DNA of 64,000 nucleotides from Betaproteobacteria bacterium (GTDB lineage: Bacteria; Pseudomonadota; Gammaproteobacteria; Burkholderiales; Casimicrobiaceae). The stretch lies in contig JADJWJ010000021.1 of the NCBI GenBank assembly GCA_016716425.1, positions 310,001 through 374,000 on the forward strand, given 5' to 3'. The notes under the pieces were generated by a model. It saw nothing but the letters and a program-made list of their open reading frames with translations. It was not told the origin of the DNA and ran no database searches. A program made the position numbers and the translations under genes. Of this stretch, positions 8,372-16,561 are shown piece after piece (positions within the stretch are counted from its first letter, which is position 1; each line of letters starts with the position of its first letter).

Positions 8372-8845
8372 ATGGATATGCATCGCAGGGAGGTGCTGAA
8401 GGCGGGCGGCGGAGCGACGCTTTACACGCTGCTCGCCGCCGCGGGGTTCCTCAAGCCGGGCGACGCGCTCGCGCAGGCGTGGAACAAGGGTGCGTTCGAG
8501 GCCAAGACGCTCGACGAGGTCGTCAAGGCGCTTGGCGGCGCCGCGCCGGCGCAGAGCAAGGACATCGCGTTCGTGCAGACGCCCGACATCGCCGAGAACG
8601 GCGCCGTCGTGCCGATCGGGGTCTCGAGCTCGGTGCCGAAGACCGAGTCGATCGCGATCCTGGTCGAGAAGAACCCGAACGCGCTGGCCGCCGTGTTCGA
8701 CCTCCCGGCGGGCACCGAACCCACGGTGTCGACGCGCGTCAAGATGGGGCAGAGCTCCAACATCCACGCCCTGGTCCGGGCCGACGGCAAGTTCTACGTC
8801 GCGACCAAGGAAGTCAAGGTCACGTTGGGCGGCTGCGGCGGCTGA
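8372..8845 (+). CDS. soxY: thiosulfate oxidation carrier protein SoxY
   Basis: 157 residues. The N-terminus has a twin-arginine signal (HRREVLKAGGG plus a hydrophobic stretch to about residue 35), as expected for Tat export of SoxYZ. The C-terminus is the diagnostic swinging arm GGCGG (153-157), whose cysteine carries the sulfur intermediate. SoxY pairs with SoxZ in the periplasm and presents thiosulfate-derived sulfur to SoxAX and SoxB. A strong GGAGGAGGAGG ribosome site precedes the ATG; a second in-frame ATG lies two codons on. Confidence 0.97.
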   Translation: MDMHRREVLKAGGGATLYTLLAAAGFLKPGDALAQAWNKGAFEAKTLDEVVKALGGAAPAQSKDIAFVQTPDIAENGAVVPIGVSSSVPKTESIAILVEKNPNALAAVFDLPAGTEPTVSTRVKMGQSSNIHALVRADGKFYVATKEVKVTLGGCGG

Positions 8846-8878
8846 TCCGCGACGCGCACACCAGTTGAGGAGAGAGCC

Positions 8879-9190
8879 ATGGCAGATCCGATGCGAATCC
8901 GCGCCAGCGTGGTCGGCGACGCGACCGAGGTGAAAGTGCTGATGAACCACGAGATGGAGACCGGCCAGCGGAAGGACTCCGCCGGCAAGGTGATCCCCGC
9001 GTGGTTCATCCAGACCGTGACCGCGACCCACAACGGCAAGCCGGTGCTGGCGGCCCAGTGGGGCCCCGCGATCTCGAAGAATCCGTTCCTCTCGTTCAAG
9101 TTCAAGGGCGGCGCCAAGGGCGACAAGGTGCAGATCACCTGGGTCGACAACCGCGGCGACAAGCGGACCGACGAAGCGACGATCGCGTAG
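8879..9190 (+). CDS. soxZ: thiosulfate oxidation carrier complex protein SoxZ
   Basis: 103 residues, the usual size, with no signal peptide of its own, consistent with export as a complex with SoxY. Characteristic SoxZ sequence includes VKVLMNHEMETG near residue 20 and an Ig-like beta sandwich. It follows soxY by 33 bases with an AGGAGAG ribosome site and lies upstream of soxA in the same operon. Confidence 0.96.
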   Translation: MADPMRIRASVVGDATEVKVLMNHEMETGQRKDSAGKVIPAWFIQTVTATHNGKPVLAAQWGPAISKNPFLSFKFKGGAKGDKVQITWVDNRGDKRTDEATIA

Positions 9191-9321
9191 GGGCGCACGC
9201 GGGCAGGCGAGAACAGAAGGCCGCGCGACCGGCGGCGCCCGTGCAGGGCGCACCGGCGACGACGGCCTCGGACTCCGGGCGCGGCACGCGTCCGGCGCAG
9301 TCAACTTCTAGGAGGCGAACG

Positions 9322-10146
9322 ATGAGCAAGTCCCCCTTGCGGGTCCGCGCCCGCGGCATCCTGCTGTCGGCAGCAACCGCCCTCGCCGTCGGCGCCGCGT
9401 TCGCGCAGACGTCCGCCGTCGACGAGATCGCCAAGTACCGCTCCGCGCTGCAGGAAGGCAATCCGGCCGAGCTGTGGGAGGCCCGCGGCGAGGGCCTGTG
9501 GAAGACCCCGCGCGGCCCGAACAAGGTCACGTTCGAAAAGTGCGACCTGGGCCTGGGGCCCGGCGTGGTCAAGGGCGCCTACGCGCAGCTGCCGCGCTAC
9601 TTTGCCGACGCGGACCGCGTGATGGACCTCGAGACGCGGCTCGTCTGGTGCATGGTCAAGCTGCAGGGGTTCACCGAAGCCGACGCCAAGAAGAATCCCT
9701 TTGGGGGGCCCAACCGCAAGTCCGACATCGAGGCGCTGGTCGCGTTCATCACGTCCGAGTCGCGCGGCGTGAAGATGAACGTCGCCGGCACGCACCCGAA
9801 GGAGGACGAGGCGTACCGGATCGGCGAGAAGATGTTCTTTTTCCGCGGCGGACCGCACGACTTCGCGTGCGCGACCTGCCACGCCGAGGACAGCAAGCGC
9901 ATCCGGCTGCAGGACCTGCCGAACCTCGTCAAGCAGGCGGGCGCGCAGAAGGCGTACACGACGTGGCCGGCGTACCGCGTGTCGCAGGGCGAGCTGCGCT
10001 CGTTCCAGTGGCGGCTGTACGACTGCTTCCGCCAGCAGCGCTTCCCCGAGCTCGAGTTCACGTCGGACGCGTCGATCGCGCTGACGATGTTCCTCGCCAA
10101 GAATGCCAACGGCGCGGCGTTCGACGCGCCGGCGATCAAGCGCTGA
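9322..10146 (+). CDS. soxA: L-cysteine S-thiosulfotransferase subunit SoxA (monohaem type)
   Basis: 274 residues with a Sec signal ending near AFA-QT (about residue 29). One haem c site, CATCH, is at 183-187. The catalytic cysteine ligand is probably C235 (DCFRQQ). C74 and C110 sit where the N-terminal haem was lost in monohaem SoxA and probably form a disulfide. With SoxX it oxidatively couples thiosulfate to the SoxY cysteine in the periplasm. An AGGAGG ribosome site precedes the ATG, and soxX starts 13 bases after the stop. Confidence 0.96.
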   Translation: MSKSPLRVRARGILLSAATALAVGAAFAQTSAVDEIAKYRSALQEGNPAELWEARGEGLWKTPRGPNKVTFEKCDLGLGPGVVKGAYAQLPRYFADADRVMDLETRLVWCMVKLQGFTEADAKKNPFGGPNRKSDIEALVAFITSESRGVKMNVAGTHPKEDEAYRIGEKMFFFRGGPHDFACATCHAEDSKRIRLQDLPNLVKQAGAQKAYTTWPAYRVSQGELRSFQWRLYDCFRQQRFPELEFTSDASIALTMFLAKNANGAAFDAPAIKR

Positions 10147-10159
10147 CCGGAGACCGACC

Positions 10160-10786
10160 ATGAACATGCGAATCATCGGCTGGACCGTCGCGGCCTGCGC
10201 CGCAGTCGCAGTCGTCGGCTGCGCGACCAAGCCCACCGACGCGGAAGTGAGCGCCAAGGCGACGCAGATGCTGAAGACGTCGTTCAAGGCACGCGGGCAG
10301 GCGGGCCTCGACCGGCTCGACCAGGACGAGACGCAGAAGCTGTGCACCGAGTACGCGACCGCGGTGCCGCCGAAGGACGTCGTGACCAAGGTCGAGAAGG
10401 CGAACTTCGCCGCGATCAAGTGGCCGGCCGACGGCAAGTACCTGGGCGACTGGAAGAAGGGCGAGCGGGTCGCGCAGGAAGGCCGCGGCAAGCAGTTCTC
10501 CGACGATCCCAAAGGGCCGGTCGGCGGCAACTGCTACGCCTGCCACCAGTTGGCCCCGCAGGAAGTGTCGTACGGGACCATCGGCCCATCGCTCTACCAA
10601 TTTGGCAAGCTGCGCGGCTACAACGACGAGGTCCGCAAGTACGCGTACGGCAAGATCTGGAACGCGGAGGCGTACAACGCGTGCACGCTGATGCCGCGCT
10701 TCGGCCACAGCGGCATCCTGAGCGAGGAGCAGGTGCGGGACCTGGTCGCGCTGCTGATGGATCCGGACTCGCCGGTGAACAAGTGA
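10160..10786 (+). CDS. soxX: cytochrome c SoxX, with lipoprotein-type signal
   Basis: 208 residues. One haem c site CYACH (125-129), with a likely axial methionine at M178 in LMPRFGHSG, fits the monohaem SoxX fold. The N-terminus ends in VVGC (C21), an acceptable lipobox, followed by A-T-K, so it may be lipid-anchored instead of a free periplasmic protein. It forms the SoxAX haem complex with the upstream gene product. About 95 residues lie between the signal and the haem domain, making it longer than minimal SoxX. Confidence 0.94.
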   Translation: MNMRIIGWTVAACAAVAVVGCATKPTDAEVSAKATQMLKTSFKARGQAGLDRLDQDETQKLCTEYATAVPPKDVVTKVEKANFAAIKWPADGKYLGDWKKGERVAQEGRGKQFSDDPKGPVGGNCYACHQLAPQEVSYGTIGPSLYQFGKLRGYNDEVRKYAYGKIWNAEAYNACTLMPRFGHSGILSEEQVRDLVALLMDPDSPVNK

Positions 10787-10804
10787 ACGGCTGATCTCAC
10801 GAAG

Positions 10805-10909
10805 AGGCGCAGAGACGCAGAGAGCTGCGCCCCCTGGCGACGGGAACCGCCGCCGCGGCCACGTCGGTGACGACGTGCGTGCCGTGCGCAGCGGCCTTCC
10901 TCTGCGCCT
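10805..10909. repeat. inverted repeat in the soxX-soxB gap
   Basis: AGGCGCAGAG (10805-10814) recurs inverted as CTCTGCGCCT (10900-10909), separating soxX from soxB by an otherwise unexplained 150 bases. The arms carry further short AGACGCAGAG-like runs. It may be a small palindromic element; function unknown. Confidence 0.4.
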
Positions 10910-10939
10910 GCACGTCCCTTTGTGGATGTTGAACTCCCC

Positions 10940-12667
10940 ATGAATCGCCGCGAATTCCTCGAAGCCATCGCCGTGGCCACCGCCGCCGGCCTTCCGGTCG
11001 GCAGCGTGTCCGCGCAGGGCGCCGCCGCGGGTGCGTCGTTCTACGACGGCGCGATGAAGCCGTTCGGCAATGTCGGCCTGCTGCACTTCACCGACTGCCA
11101 CGCGCAGCTGCTGCCGATCTACTTCCGCGAGCCGAACGTCAACCTGGGCATCGGCGCCGCGGCCGGCAAGCCTCCGCACCTCGTCGGCGAGCACCTGCTG
11201 AAGCACTTCGGCATCGCGCCGGGCACCCGCGACGCGCACGCGTTCACGTATCTCGACTTCGCCAACGCCGCGCGGGCGTTCGGGCAGGTCGGCGGCTTCG
11301 CGCACCTCGCCACGCTCGTGGCCAGGCTCAAGGCCGCGCGCCCCGGCGCGCTGCTCCTCGACGGCGGCGACACGTGGCAGGGCTCGGCGACGGCGCTGTG
11401 GACCAAAGGGCAGGACATGGTCGACGCGCAGAAGCAGCTGGGCGTGGACGTGATGACGGGCCACTGGGAGTTCACGTACGGCGCCGACCGCGTCAAGGAG
11501 ATCGTCGAAAAGGATTTCGCGGGCCGCGTCGACTTCGTCGCGCAGAACGTGAAGACGACCGACTTCGGCGATCCGGTGTTCAAGCCGTATGTGATCCGGC
11601 AGGTGAACGGCGTGCCGGTGGCGATCGTCGGACAGGCGTTCCCGTACACGCCGATCGCCAACCCGCGCTATTTCGTGCCCGAGTGGACGTTCGGCATCCA
11701 GGAAGAGGAGATGCAGAAGGTCGTCGACGACGCGCGCGCGAAGGGCGCGCAGGTCGTCGTCCTGCTGTCGCACAACGGGATGGACGTCGACCTCAAGATG
11801 GCGTCGCGCGTGACCGGCATCGACGCGATCCTCGGCGGGCACACGCACGACGGCGTGCCGCAGCCCACGCTCGTCGCCAACCGCGGCGGCAAGACGCTCG
11901 TCGGCAACGCCGGCAGCAACGGCAAGTTCCTCGCGGTCCTCGATCTGGACGTCAAGGGCGGCAAGGTCGCCGGCTTCCGCTACCGGCTGCTGCCGGTGTT
12001 CAGCGCGCTGCTGCCCGCCGATCCTGCCATGAGCGCGCTCATCGCGAAGGTGCGCGCGCCGTACGCGGCGAAGCTCGGCGAGACGCTCGCGACGACCGAA
12101 GGCCTGCTGTACCGCCGCGGCAGCTTCAACGGCACGTCCGACCAGCTGATCCTCGAGGCGCTGATGGCCGAAAAGAACGCGGAGATCGCCTTCTCGCCCG
12201 GCTTCCGCTGGGGCACGACGCTGCTGCCGGGCCAGGCGATCCGCATGGAGCACCTGATGGACCAGACGGCGGTCACGTACCCGTTCGCGACGGTCAACGA
12301 GTTCACCGGCGAGATGATCAAGGCGATCCTCGAGGACGTCGCCGACAATCTCTTCCATCCGGACCCCTACTACCAGCAGGGCGGCGACATGGTTCGGGTG
12401 GGCGGCCTGAAGTACACGATCAGTCCGAACGCGGCGTCCGGCGCCCGCATCTCGCGGATGGAGCTTGCCGGCAAGCCGATCGACGCGGCGAAGCGTTACA
12501 AGGTCGCGGGCTGGGCGCCGGTGTCCGAAGAGGCGCGGAACACCGGCGGCGAGCCCGCCTGGGAGGTCGTCGCTCGCTACCTGCGCGCGCAGAAGTCGAT
12601 CCCGCCGCGCACGCTCAACCTGCCGGTGATCGAGGGCATGGCCGGCAACCCCGGCATGTCCGTCTGA
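10940..12667 (+). CDS. soxB: thiosulfohydrolase SoxB
   Basis: 575 residues with a twin-arginine signal (NRREFLEAI). It is a calcineurin-like two-domain 5'-nucleotidase relative: metal ligands in DCHAQ (from D52), GGDTWQGS, LSHNGMD and GGHTHDG, plus the SoxB signature GHWEFTYG. In the periplasm the dimanganese centre hydrolyses the terminal sulfone group from SoxY-bound thiosulfate and releases sulfate. The ATG at 10940 was chosen because the Tat motif follows at once; a GTG six codons upstream is also open. It is the last sox gene here; soxCD are absent. Confidence 0.97.
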   Translation: MNRREFLEAIAVATAAGLPVGSVSAQGAAAGASFYDGAMKPFGNVGLLHFTDCHAQLLPIYFREPNVNLGIGAAAGKPPHLVGEHLLKHFGIAPGTRDAHAFTYLDFANAARAFGQVGGFAHLATLVARLKAARPGALLLDGGDTWQGSATALWTKGQDMVDAQKQLGVDVMTGHWEFTYGADRVKEIVEKDFAGRVDFVAQNVKTTDFGDPVFKPYVIRQVNGVPVAIVGQAFPYTPIANPRYFVPEWTFGIQEEEMQKVVDDARAKGAQVVVLLSHNGMDVDLKMASRVTGIDAILGGHTHDGVPQPTLVANRGGKTLVGNAGSNGKFLAVLDLDVKGGKVAGFRYRLLPVFSALLPADPAMSALIAKVRAPYAAKLGETLATTEGLLYRRGSFNGTSDQLILEALMAEKNAEIAFSPGFRWGTTLLPGQAIRMEHLMDQTAVTYPFATVNEFTGEMIKAILEDVADNLFHPDPYYQQGGDMVRVGGLKYTISPNAASGARISRMELAGKPIDAAKRYKVAGWAPVSEEARNTGGEPAWEVVARYLRAQKSIPPRTLNLPVIEGMAGNPGMSV

Positions 12668-12711
12668 AGCAGGCGGCAGCGCGCCCGGCGGCAGGGCGCC
12701 GAACGCGAAAA

Positions 12712-13506
12712 TCAGCGGCGCGACGCGGGCCCCCTGCTGTCCGGGACTGGCGCGGTGTTCCGGCGCGCCTCGTCGATCGGCAGTTCGAGCAGTGCCTCGA
12801 CCTCGTTGCCGTGCGCCTTCAGTGCGTCGAACTCGGCTTCCAGCGACTCCGGGGACTGCTTGCTCGTGCGCGCGAGGAAGCGCGCCATCCGGGGCGGCAG
12901 GTCCCGTTGCTTCACGAACCCCTGCAGCCACACGATGCCGGCGTCGCCGACCGCGCGTAGCGCGACAAACGTCCCGACGAGGCCCCACGGCGAACCGGTC
13001 ATGCCCGCCACCGGCAACCCGAAGATCAGCCCGAGCTGGGTGACGAGCACGCGCAGCGACACCGCGCCGACGTTGCGCGAGAGTTCCGCGAAGCTCCAGT
13101 GCGCGATGCGCGGCAGGTCGCACAGCAGGAAGAGGCCCTGCACGAGAATCGCGTAGTAGAGCGCCGCGCGCGCGTCGGTCCCGGAGACGGGGCCGGCCAC
13201 CTGGAACAGGAAGACGAGCGCCGCGACGAACACGCCGTGCGCGACCGTGAAGATCACCGTGATGCCGAGGAAGCTCTTCAGGTAGGCGCTCTCGTCCGCG
13301 AGCGCGCGCCGCGTGAATTCGGCGTCGGCCTCGTGGTTCGACGTCGTTTCGATCGACGCGTGGTGGCCGGCCTTGCCCGTGGCGCGCCGGTGCACGACGA
13401 TGCGGACGGCGCCGGTCACGAGCAGCAGCACCGTCTCGAACCAGTACAGCAGCAGCAGCACCGCGGGCGAGCGCCCGGTGGCGATCACCTCGACCAGCGG
13501 GACCAT
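12712..13506 (-). CDS. multi-pass membrane protein, DUF6498-like
   Basis: 264 residues with about five or six hydrophobic segments (VLLLLYWFETVLLLVTGAV, FLGITVIFTVAHGVFVAALV, ALYYAILVQGLFLLCDL and others) and a charged C-terminal tail. The LLLLYWFETV segment resembles the LLLYWxEN signature of DUF6498 membrane proteins. No function is known. Upstream, a different frame encodes MRFLSALLYALLMN (to 13546), which looks like the family's missing first helix and would join after a one-base correction near 13500. The annotated ATG at 13506 may therefore be internal. It is convergent with soxB. Confidence 0.75.
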   Translation of the reverse strand: MVPLVEVIATGRSPAVLLLLYWFETVLLLVTGAVRIVVHRRATGKAGHHASIETTSNHEADAEFTRRALADESAYLKSFLGITVIFTVAHGVFVAALVFLFQVAGPVSGTDARAALYYAILVQGLFLLCDLPRIAHWSFAELSRNVGAVSLRVLVTQLGLIFGLPVAGMTGSPWGLVGTFVALRAVGDAGIVWLQGFVKQRDLPPRMARFLARTSKQSPESLEAEFDALKAHGNEVEALLELPIDEARRNTAPVPDSRGPASRR

Positions 13507-13576
13507 TCATCAGCAGCGCGTACAGCAGCGCCGACAGAAACCTCATCGCGTCCTCCGGCGGGCGCGATCGCCCCGG

Positions 13577-14773
13577 TCAGTTGACCGTCACGCGCGCGAA
13601 CTTGCGCTTGCCCGCCTGCACGACGAACGTCCTGCCGGCCGGCAGCACGAGCGCCTTGTCGCCGACCACGTCGCCGTCGACCTTGAGCCCGCGCTGCGCG
13701 ATCAGCCGCAGCGCCTCCGACGTCGACTCGACCAGCCCCGCCTGCTTCGCGAGCTGCGCGATCGGCAGGCCCGCGCCGGCGGTCGCGAGCGCGATCTCGG
13801 GCATGTCTTCCGGCACCGCGTGGTCGCGGAAGCGTGCCTCGAACTCGGCGAGCGCCGCGTCGGACGCCGTGGGCGAGTGGAAGCGCGCGACGATCTCCTT
13901 GCCCAGCAGCACCTTGGCGTCGCGCGGGTTGCGGCCCGCGTCGCACTCGCGCTTCAGGCGCGCGATCTCGTCCATCGTCCGAAACGACAGCAGCTCGTAC
14001 CAGCGCCACATCAGCGTGTCGGACACCGACATGATCTTGCCGAACATCTCCGCCGGGGCTTCGGTGATGCCGATGTAGTTGCCCTTCGACTTCGACATCT
14101 TCTCGACGCCGTCGAGGCCCTCCAGCAGCGGCATCGTCAGGATGCACTGCGGCTCCTGCCCCCAGTGCCGCTGCAGCTCGCGCCCGACCAGCAGGTTGAA
14201 CTTCTGGTCGGTGCCGCCGAGCTCGATGTCCGCGCGCAGCGCGACCGAGTCGTAGCCCTGCATCAGCGGGTACAGGAACTCGTGCACGGCGATCGGCTGG
14301 TTGCCGGCGAAGCGCTTCGCGAAGTCGTCGCGCTCGAGCATCCGCGCGACCGTGTACTTCGCCGCCAGCTTGATCATGCCGGCGGCGCCCAGCGGCTCGC
14401 TCCACTCCGAGTTGTAGCGGATTTCGGTGCGCGCCGGATCGAGCACCTTCGACGCCTGCGCGTGGTAGGTCTTCGCGTTGGCCTCGATCTGCTCGCGCGT
14501 CAGCGGCGGCCGCATGTCGTTGCGGCCGGACGGGTCGCCGATCATCGACGTGAAGTCGCCGATCAGGAAGATGACCTGGTGCCCCAGGTCCTGCATCTGC
14601 CGCATCTTGTTCAGCACGACCGTGTGCCCGAGGTGGATGTCGGGCGCCGTCGGATCGAGGCCCAGCTTGATCCGCAGGGGCTTGCCCCGCGCGAGCTTCT
14701 GCGCGACCTCGCTCTCGACCAGGAGTTCGTCGGCGCCGCGCTTGAAGACGGCGAGCTGGTGGGCGACGTCCAC
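13577..14773 (-). CDS. tyrS: tyrosyl-tRNA synthetase
   Basis: 398 residues. The class I signatures are HLGHT (HIGH box), GTDQKFN in the tyrosine pocket and KMSKS. A C-terminal S4 RNA-binding domain holds EALRLIAQRGLKVDGDVV. It charges tRNA-Tyr in the cytosol. Its place beside the M23 peptidase and anmK, divergently oriented, is the conserved betaproteobacterial arrangement. Confidence 0.96.
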   Translation of the reverse strand: MDVAHQLAVFKRGADELLVESEVAQKLARGKPLRIKLGLDPTAPDIHLGHTVVLNKMRQMQDLGHQVIFLIGDFTSMIGDPSGRNDMRPPLTREQIEANAKTYHAQASKVLDPARTEIRYNSEWSEPLGAAGMIKLAAKYTVARMLERDDFAKRFAGNQPIAVHEFLYPLMQGYDSVALRADIELGGTDQKFNLLVGRELQRHWGQEPQCILTMPLLEGLDGVEKMSKSKGNYIGITEAPAEMFGKIMSVSDTLMWRWYELLSFRTMDEIARLKRECDAGRNPRDAKVLLGKEIVARFHSPTASDAALAEFEARFRDHAVPEDMPEIALATAGAGLPIAQLAKQAGLVESTSEALRLIAQRGLKVDGDVVGDKALVLPAGRTFVVQAGKRKFARVTVN

Positions 14774-14782
14774 GGCGTCAGT

Positions 14783-15008
14783 CGCGAAGGGCCGTCCCGA
14801 GCGACTGACCTGCCCCCGCGGGGGGCAGCGAGCGCAGCGACGGCGCGGGGTTGTTTCATGCGCGAAGGGCCGTCCCGAGCGACTGACCTGGCCCCGCGGG
14901 GCAGAGCGCAGCGAGCGTGGGGTCGTTTCATGCGCGAAGGGCCGTCCCGAGCGACTGACCTGCCCCCGCGGGGGGCAGCGAGCGCAGCGAGCGTGGGGGC
15001 TGTTTCAT
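14783..15008. repeat. three tandem imperfect repeats of 72-78 bases
   Basis: Units begin at 14783, 14861 and 14933, each opening with CGCGAAGGGCCGTCCCGAGC. Each contains a C-run/G-run hairpin (CCCCCGCGGGGG type) and ends in an AGCGAGCG stretch and TTTCATG. They occupy most of the 361-base gap between tyrS and the M23 gene. They look like REP-type palindromic elements; no coding function is seen. Confidence 0.8.
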
Positions 15009-15100
15009 CCTGGTCGGATTCTCGGCCGCGACAGGAGCGCGGCCCTACGGGGTCGGCACGGAAATGGTGCGGGCGGGGCGCCGACTGGCCGGCTTCTTGC

Positions 15101-15106
15101 TAGAAT
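15101..15106 (+). promoter_or_regulatory. -10 element upstream of the M23 peptidase gene
   Basis: GC-TAGAAT-CGG matches the extended -10 also seen before argC and rep. A start about seven bases downstream would give a leader of some 22 bases ending in GGAAGA before a TTG codon at 15135. No convincing -35. Confidence 0.4.
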
Positions 15107-15134
15107 CGGCCGGTCCCTGCCGGAAGACTGCCCT

Positions 15135-16484
15135 TTGCCCGCGAGCAAGCCTCGAATTCTAGCGCAACCACCAGCCGCCTCCGGCGAGGCGCGGTCGCGC
15201 CCCTTCTTCAGCATGCCCACGCCCGGCCACTGGCTCGCGATCGCCGTGCTGTCGCTGTCCGGCGTGGCGGCGTTCGGTCTCGCGCCGGACACGACGCTGC
15301 CGACGGTCGCAACCCGTACGGTCGAGCGCGCGCTGCCGCTGCCGGCGCTGCCCGACGACGATGCCGCTGCCGCGGTCTATTGGCGCGAAGAGCGCGTCCT
15401 GCGCGGCGACACGATCGGCAGCCTGCTCGCGCGTGCGGGGGTCGACGATGCCGACGCGATGCGCTTCATGCGCACCAGCCCCGACGCACGTCCGCTCTAC
15501 CAGCTGCGACCCGGCCGTCCGGTGCGTGTCGCCGTGGACGGATCCGGCGCGCTCGTTTCGCTCGAGTTCCGCACGGGTGCTAACGACGAGTTCGTGGTCG
15601 AGCGCGCCGCCGACGGCTTCCGGGCGACGACGAGCGCCGCGGACGCCGACGTGCGCACCGTGCTGCGCTCCGGCGAAATCCGCACGTCGCTGTTCGGCGC
15701 GGCCGACGCGGCCGGCATCCCGGACGCGGTGACCATCGCGCTCGCCGAGGTCTTCGCCGGCGACATCGACTTCCACCACGACCTCCAGCGCGGCGACCGC
15801 TTCACCGTCGTCTACGAGGAGCGCTACATCGACGGCGAGGCCACGGGCACCGGTCGCATCGTGGCCGCCGAGTTCGTCAACCGCGGGCAGACGCTGCGCG
15901 CGTTCCTGTGGCGTGACGAGGACGGCCGCGACGCGTACTACACGGAGGAGGGCCGCAGCGCGCGCAACGCGTTCCTGCGCTCGCCGATGGAGTTCTCGCG
16001 GATCACGTCGGGTTTCTCGCTCGCGCGCTTCCATCCGATCCTGCAGCAGTGGCGCGCGCACCAGGGCGTGGACTACGCGGCGCCGGCCGGGACGCCGGTG
16101 CGCGCGACGGCCGACGGCATCGTAACTTCCTCCGGGTGGCAGGGTGGCTACGGCAACGCGATCTTCCTGCGCCACCAGGGTACGTATTCGACCGTCTACG
16201 GCCACCTGTCGAAGATCGCGCCCGCCGTGAAGGCCGGCGCGCGCGTGCGGCAGGGCGACACCATCGGCTACGTCGGCGCCACCGGCTGGGCGACCGGGCC
16301 GCACCTGCACTACGAATTCCGCATCGCGGGTGAGGCGCGCAATCCGCTGACGGTCGCGATGCCGGTGGCCGAGCCGATCGGGCCGGAGCGCCTGGCCGCG
16401 TTCCGCGCAGGCATCGCGCCGCACGCCGACACGCTCGCACTCGCGCGCACGCTGTCGGGCACCGCGCTCGCCGCCGCGCGCTAG
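15135..16484 (+). CDS. M23-family metallopeptidase (MepM-like)
   Basis: 449 residues from the TTG chosen here: an N-terminal membrane anchor (HWLAIAVLSLSGVAAFGLA), an OapA/LysM-like middle (LRGDTIGSLLARAGV) and a C-terminal LytM domain. The zinc ligands are HQGVDYAAPAGTPV and GPHLHYEFR. Family members hydrolyse peptidoglycan cross-links in the periplasm during wall growth. The TTG start has a GGAAGA ribosome site and a nearby -10; the alternative ATG at 15213 lacks a ribosome site but begins just before the anchor. It precedes anmK, which recycles wall sugars. Confidence 0.92.
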   Translation: MPASKPRILAQPPAASGEARSRPFFSMPTPGHWLAIAVLSLSGVAAFGLAPDTTLPTVATRTVERALPLPALPDDDAAAAVYWREERVLRGDTIGSLLARAGVDDADAMRFMRTSPDARPLYQLRPGRPVRVAVDGSGALVSLEFRTGANDEFVVERAADGFRATTSAADADVRTVLRSGEIRTSLFGAADAAGIPDAVTIALAEVFAGDIDFHHDLQRGDRFTVVYEERYIDGEATGTGRIVAAEFVNRGQTLRAFLWRDEDGRDAYYTEEGRSARNAFLRSPMEFSRITSGFSLARFHPILQQWRAHQGVDYAAPAGTPVRATADGIVTSSGWQGGYGNAIFLRHQGTYSTVYGHLSKIAPAVKAGARVRQGDTIGYVGATGWATGPHLHYEFRIAGEARNPLTVAMPVAEPIGPERLAAFRAGIAPHADTLALARTLSGTALAAAR

Positions 16485-16561
16485 CCGGCGGGCGAGCGCC
16501 CGATGAGCCCGCCGGGCCGCCCCAAGGGCGAATACGGAGCGCGCAGCGCGAAGGTACTCCA

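Noticed and set aside
10136..13546. Minus-strand open frame of over 1,100 codons opposite soxB and soxX
   Set aside because: Antisense shadow of soxXB. Only its first 15 codons (13500-13546) matter, as the probable DUF6498-like N-terminus.
14783..15008. Tandem repeats considered as a short CRISPR array
   Set aside because: Units abut with no unique spacers, are far longer than CRISPR repeats, and no cas gene is near.
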